Source: JAPWJZ01 sp038247245
GTDB taxonomy: Bacteria > Pseudomonadota > Alphaproteobacteria > Micavibrionales > UBA2020
Direction: 5' to 3'
NCBI GenBank assembly: GCA_038247245.1
Contig: JBBRVE010000020.1
Coordinates: 1 to 39,540, forward strand
DNA: 39,540 nucleotides
Shown here: positions 1 to 8,070 of the stretch, piece after piece
Layout: every line of letters begins with the position of its first letter
Numbering within the stretch: the stretch's first letter is position 1
The notes under the pieces: generated by a model
Told to the model about the DNA's origin: nothing
The model's input: the letters and a program-made list of their open reading frames with translations, nothing else
Database searches by the model: none
Program-made: the position numbers and the translations under genes

Positions 1-14
1 CGTTTTTGTCTCAT
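1..14 (-). CDS. Start of a leftward gene, cut by the window edge
   Basis: Only the first codons (M-R-Q-K) are inside the window. On the minus strand an ATG at 14 follows AAAGGA with a six-base spacer, a good ribosome binding site. The gene lies next to a tRNA-Glu remnant, a place where integrases or excisionases often sit, but too little is visible to name it. A longer frame cannot be checked because the window ends. Confidence 0.4.
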
Positions 15-50
15 CTGCGTTCCTTTCAGTCACTGCGATGAGACAAAAAC
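2..50. repeat. 13-bp perfect inverted repeat, 23-base spacer
   Basis: Bases 2-14 and 38-50 are exact reverse complements (arm ATGAGACAAAAAC). The left arm holds the start codon of the leftward gene and the right arm an ATG reading rightward, so both arms encode M-R-Q-K. It could be an operator covering the start of the leftward gene, or a hairpin around its Shine-Dalgarno site. Function is inferred only from position. Confidence 0.6.
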
Positions 51-137
51 ACTACCTTGTCAAGAAGCCCTCATTTGTCCAACTGGGGCTGACGGCCTAC
101 ACTATTGATAAATAATGATAGCAATAGTTCACCAGTG

Positions 138-205
138 TCCACAAAAGCCTAGGTTAAAACTCTTTCACAGATGTAACAGGGGTTCGAATCCCCTAGGGGA
201 CGCCA
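138..205 (+). pseudogene. Degraded tRNA-Glu (UUC) fragment, possible att site
   Basis: The 3' half is a clean tRNA-Glu: anticodon loop CTTTCAC at 162-168, an intact T arm with the GTTCGAATC loop, the 3' acceptor strand AGGGGAC and an encoded CCA at 203-205. Bases 174-205 match the 3' end of E. coli tRNA-Glu as I remember it. The 5' half does not fold: the anticodon stem is mismatched, the D arm is about six bases short, and the 5' acceptor strand (GTCCACA) pairs at only five of seven positions. This fits a tRNA 3' end left by tRNA-targeted integration, or a decayed duplicate. It is unlikely to be a working tRNA. Confidence 0.7.
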
Positions 206-220
206 ATTCGTTGATAACCA

Positions 221-247
221 AGCCCGCCGTTTCGCGGGCTTTTTTAT
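221..247 (+). terminator. Rho-independent terminator after the tRNA fragment
   Basis: The 7-bp stem AGCCCGC/GCGGGCT (221-227 with 234-240) has a six-base loop and is followed by a run of T. It sits 15 bases after the tRNA CCA, the usual place for a tRNA terminator, and just past the end of the leftward ELM1-like gene. Confidence 0.8.
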
Positions 248-257
248 TGGCGGGCAT

Positions 258-1286
258 TTACATGCCCATGCCCCATGTTTTCTGGAAGGCTTTGGCCTTG
301 CTTTGCACCCAGCCGAGCAGACCGCCGTTTTTCTTGTATGCGACCTTGTTGAATTTGTCGATCAGGCGGTCGGCGATGTCTTCGGTGATATTGACGGGTT
401 TGATGCGGTGGTCGTCGAAGCGCGTATCGGGCGCCGTCTTGTTGAAATCAATCGCGAGGCCTTTTTTCTTCAATGAAGAATAACCGTGGCCGGGTTCGTA
501 CAGATATACAGGTTTGCCCGCCGCCAGTGGTTCCGACACCATCGACATGGACTCACCTGCGACGACCACATGGTCGGCCGCTTCTATCAAGCCGACATAG
601 GGGTTGAAGCTTTTCTGCCCGACATGCTCGTGGAAGTTATAGCCGGAAATTTTCAGGCGGTCACCGACGCCTTTTTCTGCCGCTAGTTCTTCCAGCCGTG
701 TTTTCAGCTTGGTGTAATTATCCTGATGCGTGCGGCGGCTGGTACAGATGAAAACTGTCGCACCGTCTTTATATTCCGCACATTTTGATACCATCCTTTG
801 CGCGAAGGCTTCGATATCGTTTACGTTTACCATCATCACGGCGATCAGCGGCGTGTTGATTTCCTTGTAATTGTCGCGGAACTGCTTGCCCTGTTCGGCC
901 AGCAATTCGGGCGTCAGGTGGTGGGAGACGAGGCTGCTTTCGCCCAGCAACTCGTCGGACAACCCTTCATTGATTGAACTGACCAGCAGGCGCGGCGGAA
1001 TGCTGCTCATCATGCCGCCGTAATAACCGTAGCGGCTCAGCATAATGTCGGGATTGCCGTGGTCTTTCAGATATTTAAGGAAAGCGTCGCGGGGCTTGCT
1101 GATATCGGGGTACAAATCCACAAGATGCTTGTCTTCAAGGTAATGAAACTCCCCATGCAGCTTCTGCGCCATGCGCATGCCGATGCCCTTGAAGCCGTGG
1201 CTGTCGCCGCGCGACGGATCATCGTCGCCGATATAGACCATCACCATCGGGCCTTTATCCTGAACTGTCGTATTGGTATCGGCCAT
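258..1286 (-). CDS. ELM1/DUF1022-family putative glycosyltransferase-like protein
   Basis: The protein is 342 aa from the ATG at 1286; a GTG eight codons upstream (1310) is possible, but only the ATG has a purine-rich stretch (GGGAAC) in front. It resembles the ELM1 family: an N-terminal segment ending in a GDDDPSRGD-type turn, a central block with the CTSRRT motif that looks like a GT-B fold, and a C-terminal GESMSMVSEPLAAGKPVYLYEP stretch in place of a nucleotide-sugar site. Bacterial members are often annotated mitochondrial fission ELM1 family. Their substrate is not established, though many are thought to act on envelope glycans. No signal peptide is seen. It stands alone, with the tRNA terminator just beyond its end. 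Confidence 0.8.
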   Translation of the reverse strand: MADTNTTVQDKGPMVMVYIGDDDPSRGDSHGFKGIGMRMAQKLHGEFHYLEDKHLVDLYPDISKPRDAFLKYLKDHGNPDIMLSRYGYYGGMMSSIPPRLLVSSINEGLSDELLGESSLVSHHLTPELLAEQGKQFRDNYKEINTPLIAVMMVNVNDIEAFAQRMVSKCAEYKDGATVFICTSRRTHQDNYTKLKTRLEELAAEKGVGDRLKISGYNFHEHVGQKSFNPYVGLIEAADHVVVAGESMSMVSEPLAAGKPVYLYEPGHGYSSLKKKGLAIDFNKTAPDTRFDDHRIKPVNITEDIADRLIDKFNKVAYKKNGGLLGWVQSKAKAFQKTWGMGM

Positions 1287-1447
1287 CAGCGCTGTTCCCG
1301 TTACCGTCACAAATAATATATTTGAACATATTATCGCATGAGCCCGCTTAATACGGCGTTAATACGCCGCATTTGGCAATCAACACGAGCGATAATAATG
1401 GGATAGGGATTTCACAAAGTCTGCCCAGGGACAGGCAGCCGGGGTTA

Positions 1448-1789
1448 TCAGTATTGCTGTGCTGCGAGGTCTTTGCGCTGCTGTTCCATCTTGTAGCGCG
1501 CGCCGGGGGGCAGGGTGCCCATGGTGCGCGGGTTCGGCACATCGGCGCCGACCATCTGCGAAATATCTGACGGTGCGCGGAATGGCGTATGGCCGCTGGC
1601 ATCGCAGGGGAACATATGGCGTATCATGAAGCCGCGCACAGCGTTGCTGGATTTTGCCTGCACATCGGATGTACGGCAGGCATTCTGGTTCTTGAAGGCG
1701 ATGGTGAACAGGATAGCCATGGCGATAAACAGGCAGACGCAGTTGCCGCGTGCTGTTTTATCGAGGCCGTTCCAAAATTTCCTGACCAT
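1448..1789 (-). CDS. Small membrane protein, unknown function
   Basis: The protein is 113 aa from the ATG at 1789, which has AAGG just upstream. The longer frame begins at a TTG (1837) without a binding site. Residues about 15-32 (CVCLFIAMAILFTIAF) form one membrane helix. The rest is hydrophilic, has two cysteines, and ends in a Gln/Arg/Lys-rich tail (MEQQRKDLAAQQY). The positive residues before the helix suggest a cytoplasmic N-terminus, leaving the C-terminal domain in the periplasm. I do not recognise a family. The neighbouring genes give no functional link. Confidence 0.6.
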   Translation of the reverse strand: MVRKFWNGLDKTARGNCVCLFIAMAILFTIAFKNQNACRTSDVQAKSSNAVRGFMIRHMFPCDASGHTPFRAPSDISQMVGADVPNPRTMGTLPPGARYKMEQQRKDLAAQQY

Positions 1790-2009
1790 TGCCTTGCGCC
1801 CAATTATTAACAAAGTATTAATTTCTGATGTATTCAAGGTATATCAGATTGATATTTATGTCAATTTTTTGGACGTGCGTTCCCAGAGGGTGAATGCCCA
1901 ATGCCATGAAGTATCAGGTCTTTTGACAACATTTTGGAAATGAAACGGGGACGGGTTATTGCTTTGCGGCAGGGGACGATCGTCATGGAGTCGCATGATT
2001 GACGCCGTT

Positions 2010-2960
2010 TCAGAGAGCTTTCGGGGCCTGCATTTTCTGGGCAAGCGGCGCGGCCTTGCTTTCAGGCGGGCGGAAACTTTCACGCGCGCTGTAGAGCGCC
2101 TCGGCGATACCAGACTTGCTGTATTTGTCATCGACCATCAGCGAGCCGCCCATATTGGCTGTGGATGCCACGCCGACCGGTTTGCCATCGGCAATCGCGA
2201 TCCAGCCACCGCCCTTGGCATTTGGGTCGCGGCTGGCTTCGATCAGGCGAACCGTTTCGTTAACGGGATGGCTCGGGTCATCGAAATCGATCTTGCTTGT
2301 GTCGCCCCCCAGCAGGCGGCAGACATGAGCTTCGTCGCCGTCACGGATAGGGCGGATTGTGAAATCTTTTTTCGGTATATCCACTTCGATGGTCTGCGGC
2401 AGTTTGAAATCCGCAACTTCTGCAACTGCAGGGCCTTTATAGGGCGCGGCGGATATTTTTTGCAGCAGATCAATGCAGGATGATTTTACATCGATGCCGG
2501 ATTGCGCCATTTCTTTTGCAGCGCTTTCGTAATGATACGCAAATTGCGGGTCGGGAGCATCGGCCAGATCCTGTGGCACGGCCACGGGAATGCCGAGACC
2601 TTCGCGGATGGTGGTGGCAGTGCCCTTGCTGCAGGCTTCAAAATAAACGCCCGCGAGGATCACGGCACCGGGCTGCGCATCGCTCAGTTTTTTCAGGAAG
2701 CCGGAATCTTGTCCCTTGCCATCGTTGTTCACCAGTTCAATATCGCCGGGCCGCCATGACGGGGAGCGTTCATGCGCCGCATCGAATTCGATATTGCGCG
2801 CATTCATGCCATGCGCGAACGACCACGCGATGCCCTTGACGAAGGGACGGATTTCTTCGACGTAGTCGTTGATTTTCTGGCGCAATGCCGCATCGACCGG
2901 ATTTTTAGGGTCGAGGTAGCTATCCTGTACATGGTTAATAACGACGATGACGTCTTTCAT
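2010..2960 (-). CDS. Isochorismatase-like hydrolase fused to a GNAT-like domain
   Basis: The protein is 316 aa. Residues 1-140 look like a cysteine hydrolase of the isochorismatase/nicotinamidase superfamily: an N-terminal beta strand with Asp (VINHVQDSY), and the VILAGVYFEACSKG motif holding the likely nucleophile Cys near residue 109, followed by the usual IPVAVPQDLADAP strand. After a linker, residues about 200-290 look like part of a GNAT acetyltransferase (FTIRPIRDGDEAHV at the start, then GGWIAIADGKPVGVAS). The acetyl-CoA loop is not obvious, so that domain may be degenerate. Substrate unknown. A short gap of 23 bases separates it from the upstream kinase gene, so the two may be co-transcribed. 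Confidence 0.7.
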   Translation of the reverse strand: MKDVIVVINHVQDSYLDPKNPVDAALRQKINDYVEEIRPFVKGIAWSFAHGMNARNIEFDAAHERSPSWRPGDIELVNNDGKGQDSGFLKKLSDAQPGAVILAGVYFEACSKGTATTIREGLGIPVAVPQDLADAPDPQFAYHYESAAKEMAQSGIDVKSSCIDLLQKISAAPYKGPAVAEVADFKLPQTIEVDIPKKDFTIRPIRDGDEAHVCRLLGGDTSKIDFDDPSHPVNETVRLIEASRDPNAKGGGWIAIADGKPVGVASTANMGGSLMVDDKYSKSGIAEALYSARESFRPPESKAAPLAQKMQAPKAL

Positions 2961-2983
2961 GACAATATTATAGCATAAATTTT

Positions 2984-4207
2984 TTAGGCGGGGATGGGTG
3001 ACGGTGAAGCGATCAATATCGCCCTGAAATCATTGACATTCGTGCGGGTGGGGCCAGTGACGATACTGTCGCCGAGGCGCTCGAAAAAGCTATGTGCGTC
3101 ATTGTTTTCAAGAGCTTCGGCGGCATCGAGTCCGGCGGCGCGCGCCTTTGCCAGCGTATCCGGCGATGCATATGCCCCTGCGATATCGTCCGTGCCGTCC
3201 ACGCCATCGGTATCGCCCGCCAGCGCATATATATCTGCCGCACCGTTCAGCGTGATCGCCAGCGACAGCAGGAATTCTACATTGCGCCCGCCGCGTCCCT
3301 TGCCACGCACCGTCACGGTCGTTTCACCGCCGGACAGCAACAGGCATGGCGTTTTCGACGCCAGCGCCTGACGCGCCATAGCTGCGCCCAATTCGCGCGC
3401 TTCGCCTTCGATAGCGTCGCCAAGGATATGTACGGTGATGCCTTCGGCCTGCGCAACGGCCGCCGCCGCCTCGAGTGCCATTTGCGGTGTCGCAATCAGG
3501 CGGTGTTCGCAGTGCGCAAGATGCTTGACGGATTCCGACAGGGCGGGTGGCGTAACGATGTTATAGCGTTTTAAAATTGCAGTGGCATCTGCGCAGGTTG
3601 TGGGGTCTGCAATGGTCGGGCCGGAGGCGATGTCCGCAGGGCTATCGCCCGGCACGTCCGAAATCAGCAGCGTCAGGACGCGCGCGGGCGCGCAGGCCGC
3701 CGCCAGACGCCCGCCCTTGAGCGCCGAAATATGCCGCCGCACGCAGTTTATTTCCGATATCGTCGCGCCGGAGGCGAGGAGGGATTTATTGATGCGCTGT
3801 TTATCGGCAAGCGTCATGCCCGCCATCGGCAGAGGCATCAGCGCCGATCCGCCGCCCGACATCAGGCACAGTGCAAGATCATCCGCAGTGAGGCTTTGCG
3901 CTAGTTCCAGCATGCGTTGCGCGGCCTGCATACCTGCATCGTCGGGGACGGGATGCGATGCGCGCACAATCTCGATACGGTTGCAGCCGACTTCATAGCC
4001 ATGGCGCGTGATGACAAGCCCGCTGATATCGCCCTGCCAGTTATCTTCGACCGCCTTTGCCATTGCGGCGGATGCCACGCCGGCGCCCAGCACGACAATC
4101 CGTCCTTTGGGCGGCAACGGCAAATGTGGCGGCAGGCATAATGCGGGTTGCGCGGCGTTGATCGCGGCCTGGAACATTTTTTCCAGGAGGTCGCGGGGGG
4201 CGGTCAT
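2984..4207 (-). CDS. ttuD: Glycerate 2-kinase, TtuD/GckA type (MOFRL family)
   Basis: The protein is 407 aa, normal for the type-2 glycerate kinase family, also annotated hydroxypyruvate reductase TtuD. It phosphorylates D-glycerate to 2-phosphoglycerate with ATP, feeding lower glycolysis. Seen in the sequence: the glycine-rich VVLGAGVASAAMAKA segment near residue 38, the SGGGSAL loop, LLISDVPGD, and in the C-terminal MOFRL domain the signature GKGRGGRNVEFLLSLA followed by ALAGDTDGVDG. The start overlaps the end of the ankyrin gene by four bases (ATGA), implying translational coupling. Its product would be a substrate for the phosphoglycerate mutase and enolase step; a gpmA lies in the same window. 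Confidence 0.92.
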   Translation of the reverse strand: MTAPRDLLEKMFQAAINAAQPALCLPPHLPLPPKGRIVVLGAGVASAAMAKAVEDNWQGDISGLVITRHGYEVGCNRIEIVRASHPVPDDAGMQAAQRMLELAQSLTADDLALCLMSGGGSALMPLPMAGMTLADKQRINKSLLASGATISEINCVRRHISALKGGRLAAACAPARVLTLLISDVPGDSPADIASGPTIADPTTCADATAILKRYNIVTPPALSESVKHLAHCEHRLIATPQMALEAAAAVAQAEGITVHILGDAIEGEARELGAAMARQALASKTPCLLLSGGETTVTVRGKGRGGRNVEFLLSLAITLNGAADIYALAGDTDGVDGTDDIAGAYASPDTLAKARAAGLDAAEALENNDAHSFFERLGDSIVTGPTRTNVNDFRAILIASPSPIPA

Positions 4208-5379
4208 TTTTTCTGCGCGGCTTCGATGAGGGCGATGATTTTCTTGTCGCCCTTTGTGCGGGCGAATTCCAGCATCGTCTTGTCGTCCTGACCCTTCAGC
4301 ATCGCATCCGCGCCGGATTTCAGCAGCAGTGCCACCATTTCGGGCTTGCCGGCACGGATCGCTGCCTCCAGCGGACGGTCGGCGGTATCGCCTGCCGTGG
4401 CGTTGCTGTTCAATTGCATCGAACGGCGGTTCACATTCGCGCCTTTTTTCAGCATCAGTGTCGTAAGCTCAATATCGCCCGTCGATACCGCGCCGATGAA
4501 GGGCGTTGCGCCAAATGCGCTCGAAAGGTTCACGTCGGCACCCGCTTCGGTCAGGAACTTTGCTGCTTCCTGCTGCCCGTTGCCAATGGCATAAATCAGC
4601 GGCACTTCGGCGTAAGCGGCAAAACCGTTGATGTCTGCGCCGTTATCCAGCAGGAATTTGATCATTTCCATGTCGCCTTCATGTGCGGCGCGGGCAAGGG
4701 GTTTGCACACCACATCGAAGTCGCAGACGGGGTTGACGTTCGCGCCGTCCTCCATTGCTTTTTTCGCGGCCTCGAAATCGCGCGCATCGTGCGCTTTTTC
4801 CAGCGCGCCCTGCTTCACAGGGTCATCTGGCCCGGCCTTCAGGAAACGTTTGATCTGTTTAATGCTGTACTGGCTGTCACGTTTCAGGGGCCGTGAGGTG
4901 ATTTCCAGCTTGTAATGGCCGTCCTTGATTTTGCGCGTATAAGGCGTGGTTTCTTCGAGATCGGCAGAGACGTAAAAATCCTGCCCGTCTGTCGCGTATT
5001 GATAAATGCGCAGTTCGATGCCCTCTTGCCCTTCAGCGGGGTCAAGAGGCAGTTCGATGCCCTTGCCCAGCGTTTCCTTCAACGCGTCTTCGAGTTTCTT
5101 TTTGGGGATATAGGCTGTGCCTTCTTCGGGCATATAGTCGGTGATGCCGATGGCGGTCATTACGGCCTGTGGTTCATCGCCTGCCAGCGGGTAATGGCCG
5201 GTCTTTTCTCTGTAGGTGACGATGTCTTCTGCAAGCGCCAGCATGTTCGCAACACGCTGCAGGTCGGCAGGAGTTTTAGGGGCAAAAGCACCCAGCGCGC
5301 TTTCAGCCGCTTGCGCGGGGGAGGCGGGTACGAGCCAGAAAAACGACATATATAGTGCAAGGGCAATGAAATGTTTCAT
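4204..5379 (-). CDS. Exported ankyrin-repeat protein with pseudopilin-like segment
   Basis: The protein is 391 aa with a signal peptide (MKHFIALALYMSFFWLVPAS, cut after AQA near residue 24), so it acts in the periplasm. Residues 40-175 resemble the globular part of type II secretion pseudopilins: IVTYREKTGHYPLAGDE, a PLDPAEG turn and YATDGQDFYVSADLE. Residues about 190-390 hold four to five ankyrin repeats with typical GADVN/GANVN ends and TPF.GAV helices. The repeats suggest protein binding; the partner is unknown. It overlaps the glycerate kinase gene by four bases. RNase D starts divergently 91 bases away. Confidence 0.8.
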   Translation of the reverse strand: MKHFIALALYMSFFWLVPASPAQAAESALGAFAPKTPADLQRVANMLALAEDIVTYREKTGHYPLAGDEPQAVMTAIGITDYMPEEGTAYIPKKKLEDALKETLGKGIELPLDPAEGQEGIELRIYQYATDGQDFYVSADLEETTPYTRKIKDGHYKLEITSRPLKRDSQYSIKQIKRFLKAGPDDPVKQGALEKAHDARDFEAAKKAMEDGANVNPVCDFDVVCKPLARAAHEGDMEMIKFLLDNGADINGFAAYAEVPLIYAIGNGQQEAAKFLTEAGADVNLSSAFGATPFIGAVSTGDIELTTLMLKKGANVNRRSMQLNSNATAGDTADRPLEAAIRAGKPEMVALLLKSGADAMLKGQDDKTMLEFARTKGDKKIIALIEAAQKK

Positions 5380-5470
5380 GGGCAGAGCCTAGCATAGGAT
5401 AATCGAATCCTCTATCCTGTCTTTGGCGCAAAGAGTTGCTTTTTTTACCGCGCATACGAACAGGAATATC

Positions 5471-6151
5471 ATGAAGCCAAATCTCCAGCCCGTCGTGCAG
5501 GATCAGAAATCCGCACTGTCGTCCCGCTATGAACTTTATCAGGGCGATTTGCCGGATAACCTTGCGCTTGGCAATGTGCTGGCGATCGATACCGAATTCA
5601 TGGGCCTGAATGTTTTCCGCGACCGCCTGTGTCTGCTGCAGATTTACGATGGCGCGGGCAAGGTGCATATGGTGCAGTTTGCGCCCGGCAAAATCAATGC
5701 GCCCAATGTCAAAAAGCTGATGGCCGATACATCGCGCGAGAAAATGTTTTTCTATGCACGCGGCGACATGCGCTGGATCGGGCATTATGTAGGCGTCATT
5801 CCCGAAAACGTCTACTGCCTGAAAATCGCGTCGCGCATCGCGCGCACCTATACGCAGCAGCATGACCTGGAAGACGTCAGCCGTCATGTGCTGGGCGTGA
5901 AAATTTCCAAGGAACAGCAATCGACCGACTGGGGCGCCCCCGTCCTAACTGCTGCGCAGCTGGATTACGCGGCAAACGACGTGCTGCACCTGCACCCCAT
6001 GCGCGAAAAACTGGCCGCCATGATGGTGAGCGAGGGCAGGGAAGAGATCGCGCAAGGCCTGTTCAAATGCCTGCCCGCCGTCGTGCGCGCGGATCTGGCG
6101 GGCTGGGGTAACGAGGACCTGTTTGCCTACCATGTGCCACGTCCTACCTGA
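5471..6151 (+). CDS. rnd: Short RNase D family 3'-5' exoribonuclease
   Basis: The protein is 226 aa from the ATG at 5471, which has AGGAAT upstream; a TTG 16 codons earlier is less likely. It is a DEDDy exonuclease: motif I LAIDTEFMGL (catalytic Asp and Glu), motif II FYARGDMRWIG (Asp), motif III LDYAANDVLHL (Tyr and Asp). Such enzymes trim the 3' ends of tRNA precursors and other structured RNAs in the cytoplasm. The C-terminal HRDC domains of E. coli RNase D are absent, the usual form in alphaproteobacteria. Monocistronic by position. Confidence 0.9.
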   Translation: MKPNLQPVVQDQKSALSSRYELYQGDLPDNLALGNVLAIDTEFMGLNVFRDRLCLLQIYDGAGKVHMVQFAPGKINAPNVKKLMADTSREKMFFYARGDMRWIGHYVGVIPENVYCLKIASRIARTYTQQHDLEDVSRHVLGVKISKEQQSTDWGAPVLTAAQLDYAANDVLHLHPMREKLAAMMVSEGREEIAQGLFKCLPAVVRADLAGWGNEDLFAYHVPRPT

Positions 6152-6170
6152 AATCATTCGATTTTTTGTC

Positions 6171-6202
6171 GATTCACGGAGGGCAAGAGTGAATCACCTC
6201 CG
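6171..6202. repeat. Two interleaved inverted repeats
   Basis: GATTCAC (6171-6177) pairs with GTGAATC (6189-6195), and CGGAGG (6177-6182) pairs with CCTCCG (6197-6202). The two hairpins share bases and exclude each other, or could form a tight pseudoknot. No T-run follows, so this is not a standard terminator for the RNase D gene just upstream. Confidence 0.5.
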
Positions 6203-6428
6203 CTGTTCCATGCCTGTTCTCGCCGAATAGTGCTCGCAAATGCTCAAATCACAGTTTATGAAAATAATAATACGGGTGAAACTGCCGATATATGGTAAAT
6301 AATTTCAGTGCATTTAATTGCGATAATGTCGAAAAGGCCAATATACACAAGCATATCTCTACGCCATTGATTTCTTCTCCAGAACAAAATATGGTGTCTG
6401 AAATCTTACAAATCGGTCGCGGGAAGTC
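6203..6428. other. AT-rich intergenic stretch without a gene
   Basis: Together with its flanks this is the longest gene-free stretch in the window (6152-6534). It is clearly richer in A and T than the surroundings. I see no open frame with a ribosome binding site, no RNA gene, and only the upstream inverted repeats and the promoter at 6429. Confidence 0.6.
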
Positions 6429-6457
6429 TTGACATTATGTCTAAGGTTTCGTAATTT
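6429..6457 (+). promoter_or_regulatory. Sigma-70-like promoter for the TelA-family gene
   Basis: TTGACA at 6429-6434, a 17-base spacer and TAATTT at 6452-6457 make one of the best promoter matches in the window. Transcription would begin near 6464, leaving a leader of about 70 bases before the ATG at 6535. A strong constitutive promoter fits the heavily biased codon use of the gene that follows. Confidence 0.65.
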
Positions 6458-6534
6458 GTCCGCGATTAAGAAAAATGATTTTGCTACAAAAAAGCACCGA
6501 CGGTGAAGGGCCACAATCCAAGGAGAGTCCCCAG

Positions 6535-7986
6535 ATGATGAACAAACAAAATAGCCTCGAAGCGAAATTCAATAACATGGCAGATACGCCCGCCGAGAGC
6601 GAAGCAGATACCAGCAGCCGCCGCAATCGCGCGCGTGGTAAAGTCGTCGAATACGTCGATGCGGATCCCGAACTGAAAGACCAGATGGAAAAGATCATGG
6701 ATCCGATCGACCGGAATCCTGACAGCTTTGAATCCATCATCTCCTACGGCCACCCGCCGCTGGACCGCCTGGGCAAAATCGCCAACGACATGATCAAGAT
6801 CCAGGGCAAGTTCAACGACCAGGTCAACGTCATGGCGTCGGCACTGAACCAGCTCGAAGGCGGCCTGAAAGGCATGAACCTCGACAAGTTCGGCGAAGCG
6901 ACCCAGAAAATGCTGAAAGGCCTTGCTTCCGGCACCGTCAAAGGCGCCAAAGGCATCACCAAATTCGCAAAAGACATCTGGGAAGGTTTCTCGGGCGCGA
7001 AAGCGAAACGTTCCGAAGACGAAAAACTCGTCAAGGACATGCAGGAAGCCCTGCCGGAAATGCTGTTCGAGATGATCAAGCTCGTCGAGAACATCCAGAA
7101 AACCGAAGTCGGCATTAAAGAAGTCATGAAAGAAGCCGAGAAACTCGGTCTCGCGCGCGTCGAAGCGACCCGCGAAATCGGCGTGTATCTGGGTGCAGGC
7201 AAGGAAGTTCTCCGTCGCTACAACGAAGAATACATTCCCGAAGCAAACAAAGTGTTCGAAGAGTCCTCGGATCCTGAAGACGAGCTGTACCTGAAAGACG
7301 TGATGAAGCGCAAAGAAGACTTCATTGACCGTATTACCGTCCTCGAAGGTTCGCGCGCCGCTTCCGTTATCGCCGCTCAACAGCTGCGCCAGATGATGGA
7401 AACGATGGAAGACCAGCGCAAGAAAATCCAGGACATCATGTACAACTCGCAGAACGAGTGGAAAGCAATGCTGGCTGCTGCCGGTATCGCGGGCTCGTCC
7501 CTGAAAGCTGCACAGACCATCAAGAAAGCAGACGATTTCGGCGACAAGATGCACGACCAGACCATGAAAATGATCGAGGAAGCGCACACCCTGACGATGA
7601 ACTCGAAAGCGCGCGGCACGATCGATCCGCAGAAACTGATCGAAGCGTCCGACCGCCTGCAGAAAATGATCGAACGCGAAAACGACGAACGCGAAAAGCG
7701 CCTGAAACAGCTGGAAGCGACCGCAACACAACTGCGCGGCGCAACCGACAAGCTGATCGAAGCTGCAGACAGCTCGAACGTCGCCCGCCGCCTGGAAGCT
7801 GTGAAGGACGCCGAAGAAGGCGCCAAGAAAGCCCGCCAGGAGATCGAAGCAAAACAGGCTCCCGTCAACGACAACAAGACCGTCGAGACAGCAGCGAAGC
7901 CTGTGGCTGCGATCGAAGACGACCAGCCTGCAGCGGAAGACAAACCCGCAGCAAGCCGCCGTCCGCGCAAAGGCCCGACGCCGTAA
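6535..7986 (+). CDS. TelA/KlaA-family (toxic anion resistance-like) protein
   Basis: The protein is 483 aa from the ATG at 6535, with AAGGAG at 6520-6525; the longer frame from 6475 has no such site. It is soluble, highly charged and almost all helical with long heptad-like stretches. The central part resembles the TelA family (PF05816), for example the segment around RAASVIAAQQLRQMMETMED followed by SQNEWKAMLAAAGIAG. Family members were tied to tellurite and colicin phenotypes, but their biochemical role is unsettled and I do not claim tellurite resistance here. The tail (last 50 residues) is Ala/Pro/Lys-rich and probably disordered. Two unrecognised large genes follow on the same strand. 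An intervening terminator suggests this gene is made in excess of them. Confidence 0.75.
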   Translation: MMNKQNSLEAKFNNMADTPAESEADTSSRRNRARGKVVEYVDADPELKDQMEKIMDPIDRNPDSFESIISYGHPPLDRLGKIANDMIKIQGKFNDQVNVMASALNQLEGGLKGMNLDKFGEATQKMLKGLASGTVKGAKGITKFAKDIWEGFSGAKAKRSEDEKLVKDMQEALPEMLFEMIKLVENIQKTEVGIKEVMKEAEKLGLARVEATREIGVYLGAGKEVLRRYNEEYIPEANKVFEESSDPEDELYLKDVMKRKEDFIDRITVLEGSRAASVIAAQQLRQMMETMEDQRKKIQDIMYNSQNEWKAMLAAAGIAGSSLKAAQTIKKADDFGDKMHDQTMKMIEEAHTLTMNSKARGTIDPQKLIEASDRLQKMIERENDEREKRLKQLEATATQLRGATDKLIEAADSSNVARRLEAVKDAEEGAKKARQEIEAKQAPVNDNKTVETAAKPVAAIEDDQPAAEDKPAASRRPRKGPTP

Positions 7987-8000
7987 TAAGCAAATCAAAG

Positions 8001-8030
8001 AGCCGGTGCCTCGCGGCACCGGCTTTTTTT
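8001..8030 (+). terminator. Strong intrinsic terminator after the TelA-family gene
   Basis: A perfect 10-bp stem (AGCCGGTGCC/GGCACCGGCT) with a TCGC loop and seven T. It lies inside the three-gene cluster, so genes two and three are expressed by read-through or from a separate weak promoter in 8029-8060. Confidence 0.9.
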
Positions 8031-8070
8031 GCAACCTTGTCAACGTCTTATGAATAGTGGGTAAAGTGTA

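Noticed and set aside
38..115. A 25-codon gene starting at the right arm of the inverted repeat
   Set aside because: No ribosome binding site precedes the ATG; the frame is probably an accident of the repeat.
138..205. A functional tRNA-Glu gene
   Set aside because: The anticodon stem and acceptor 5' strand do not pair and the D arm is too short; only the 3' half is intact.
6535..7986. Calling the TelA-family gene a tellurite resistance gene
   Set aside because: Family membership does not show that activity, and no other tellurite genes are near.
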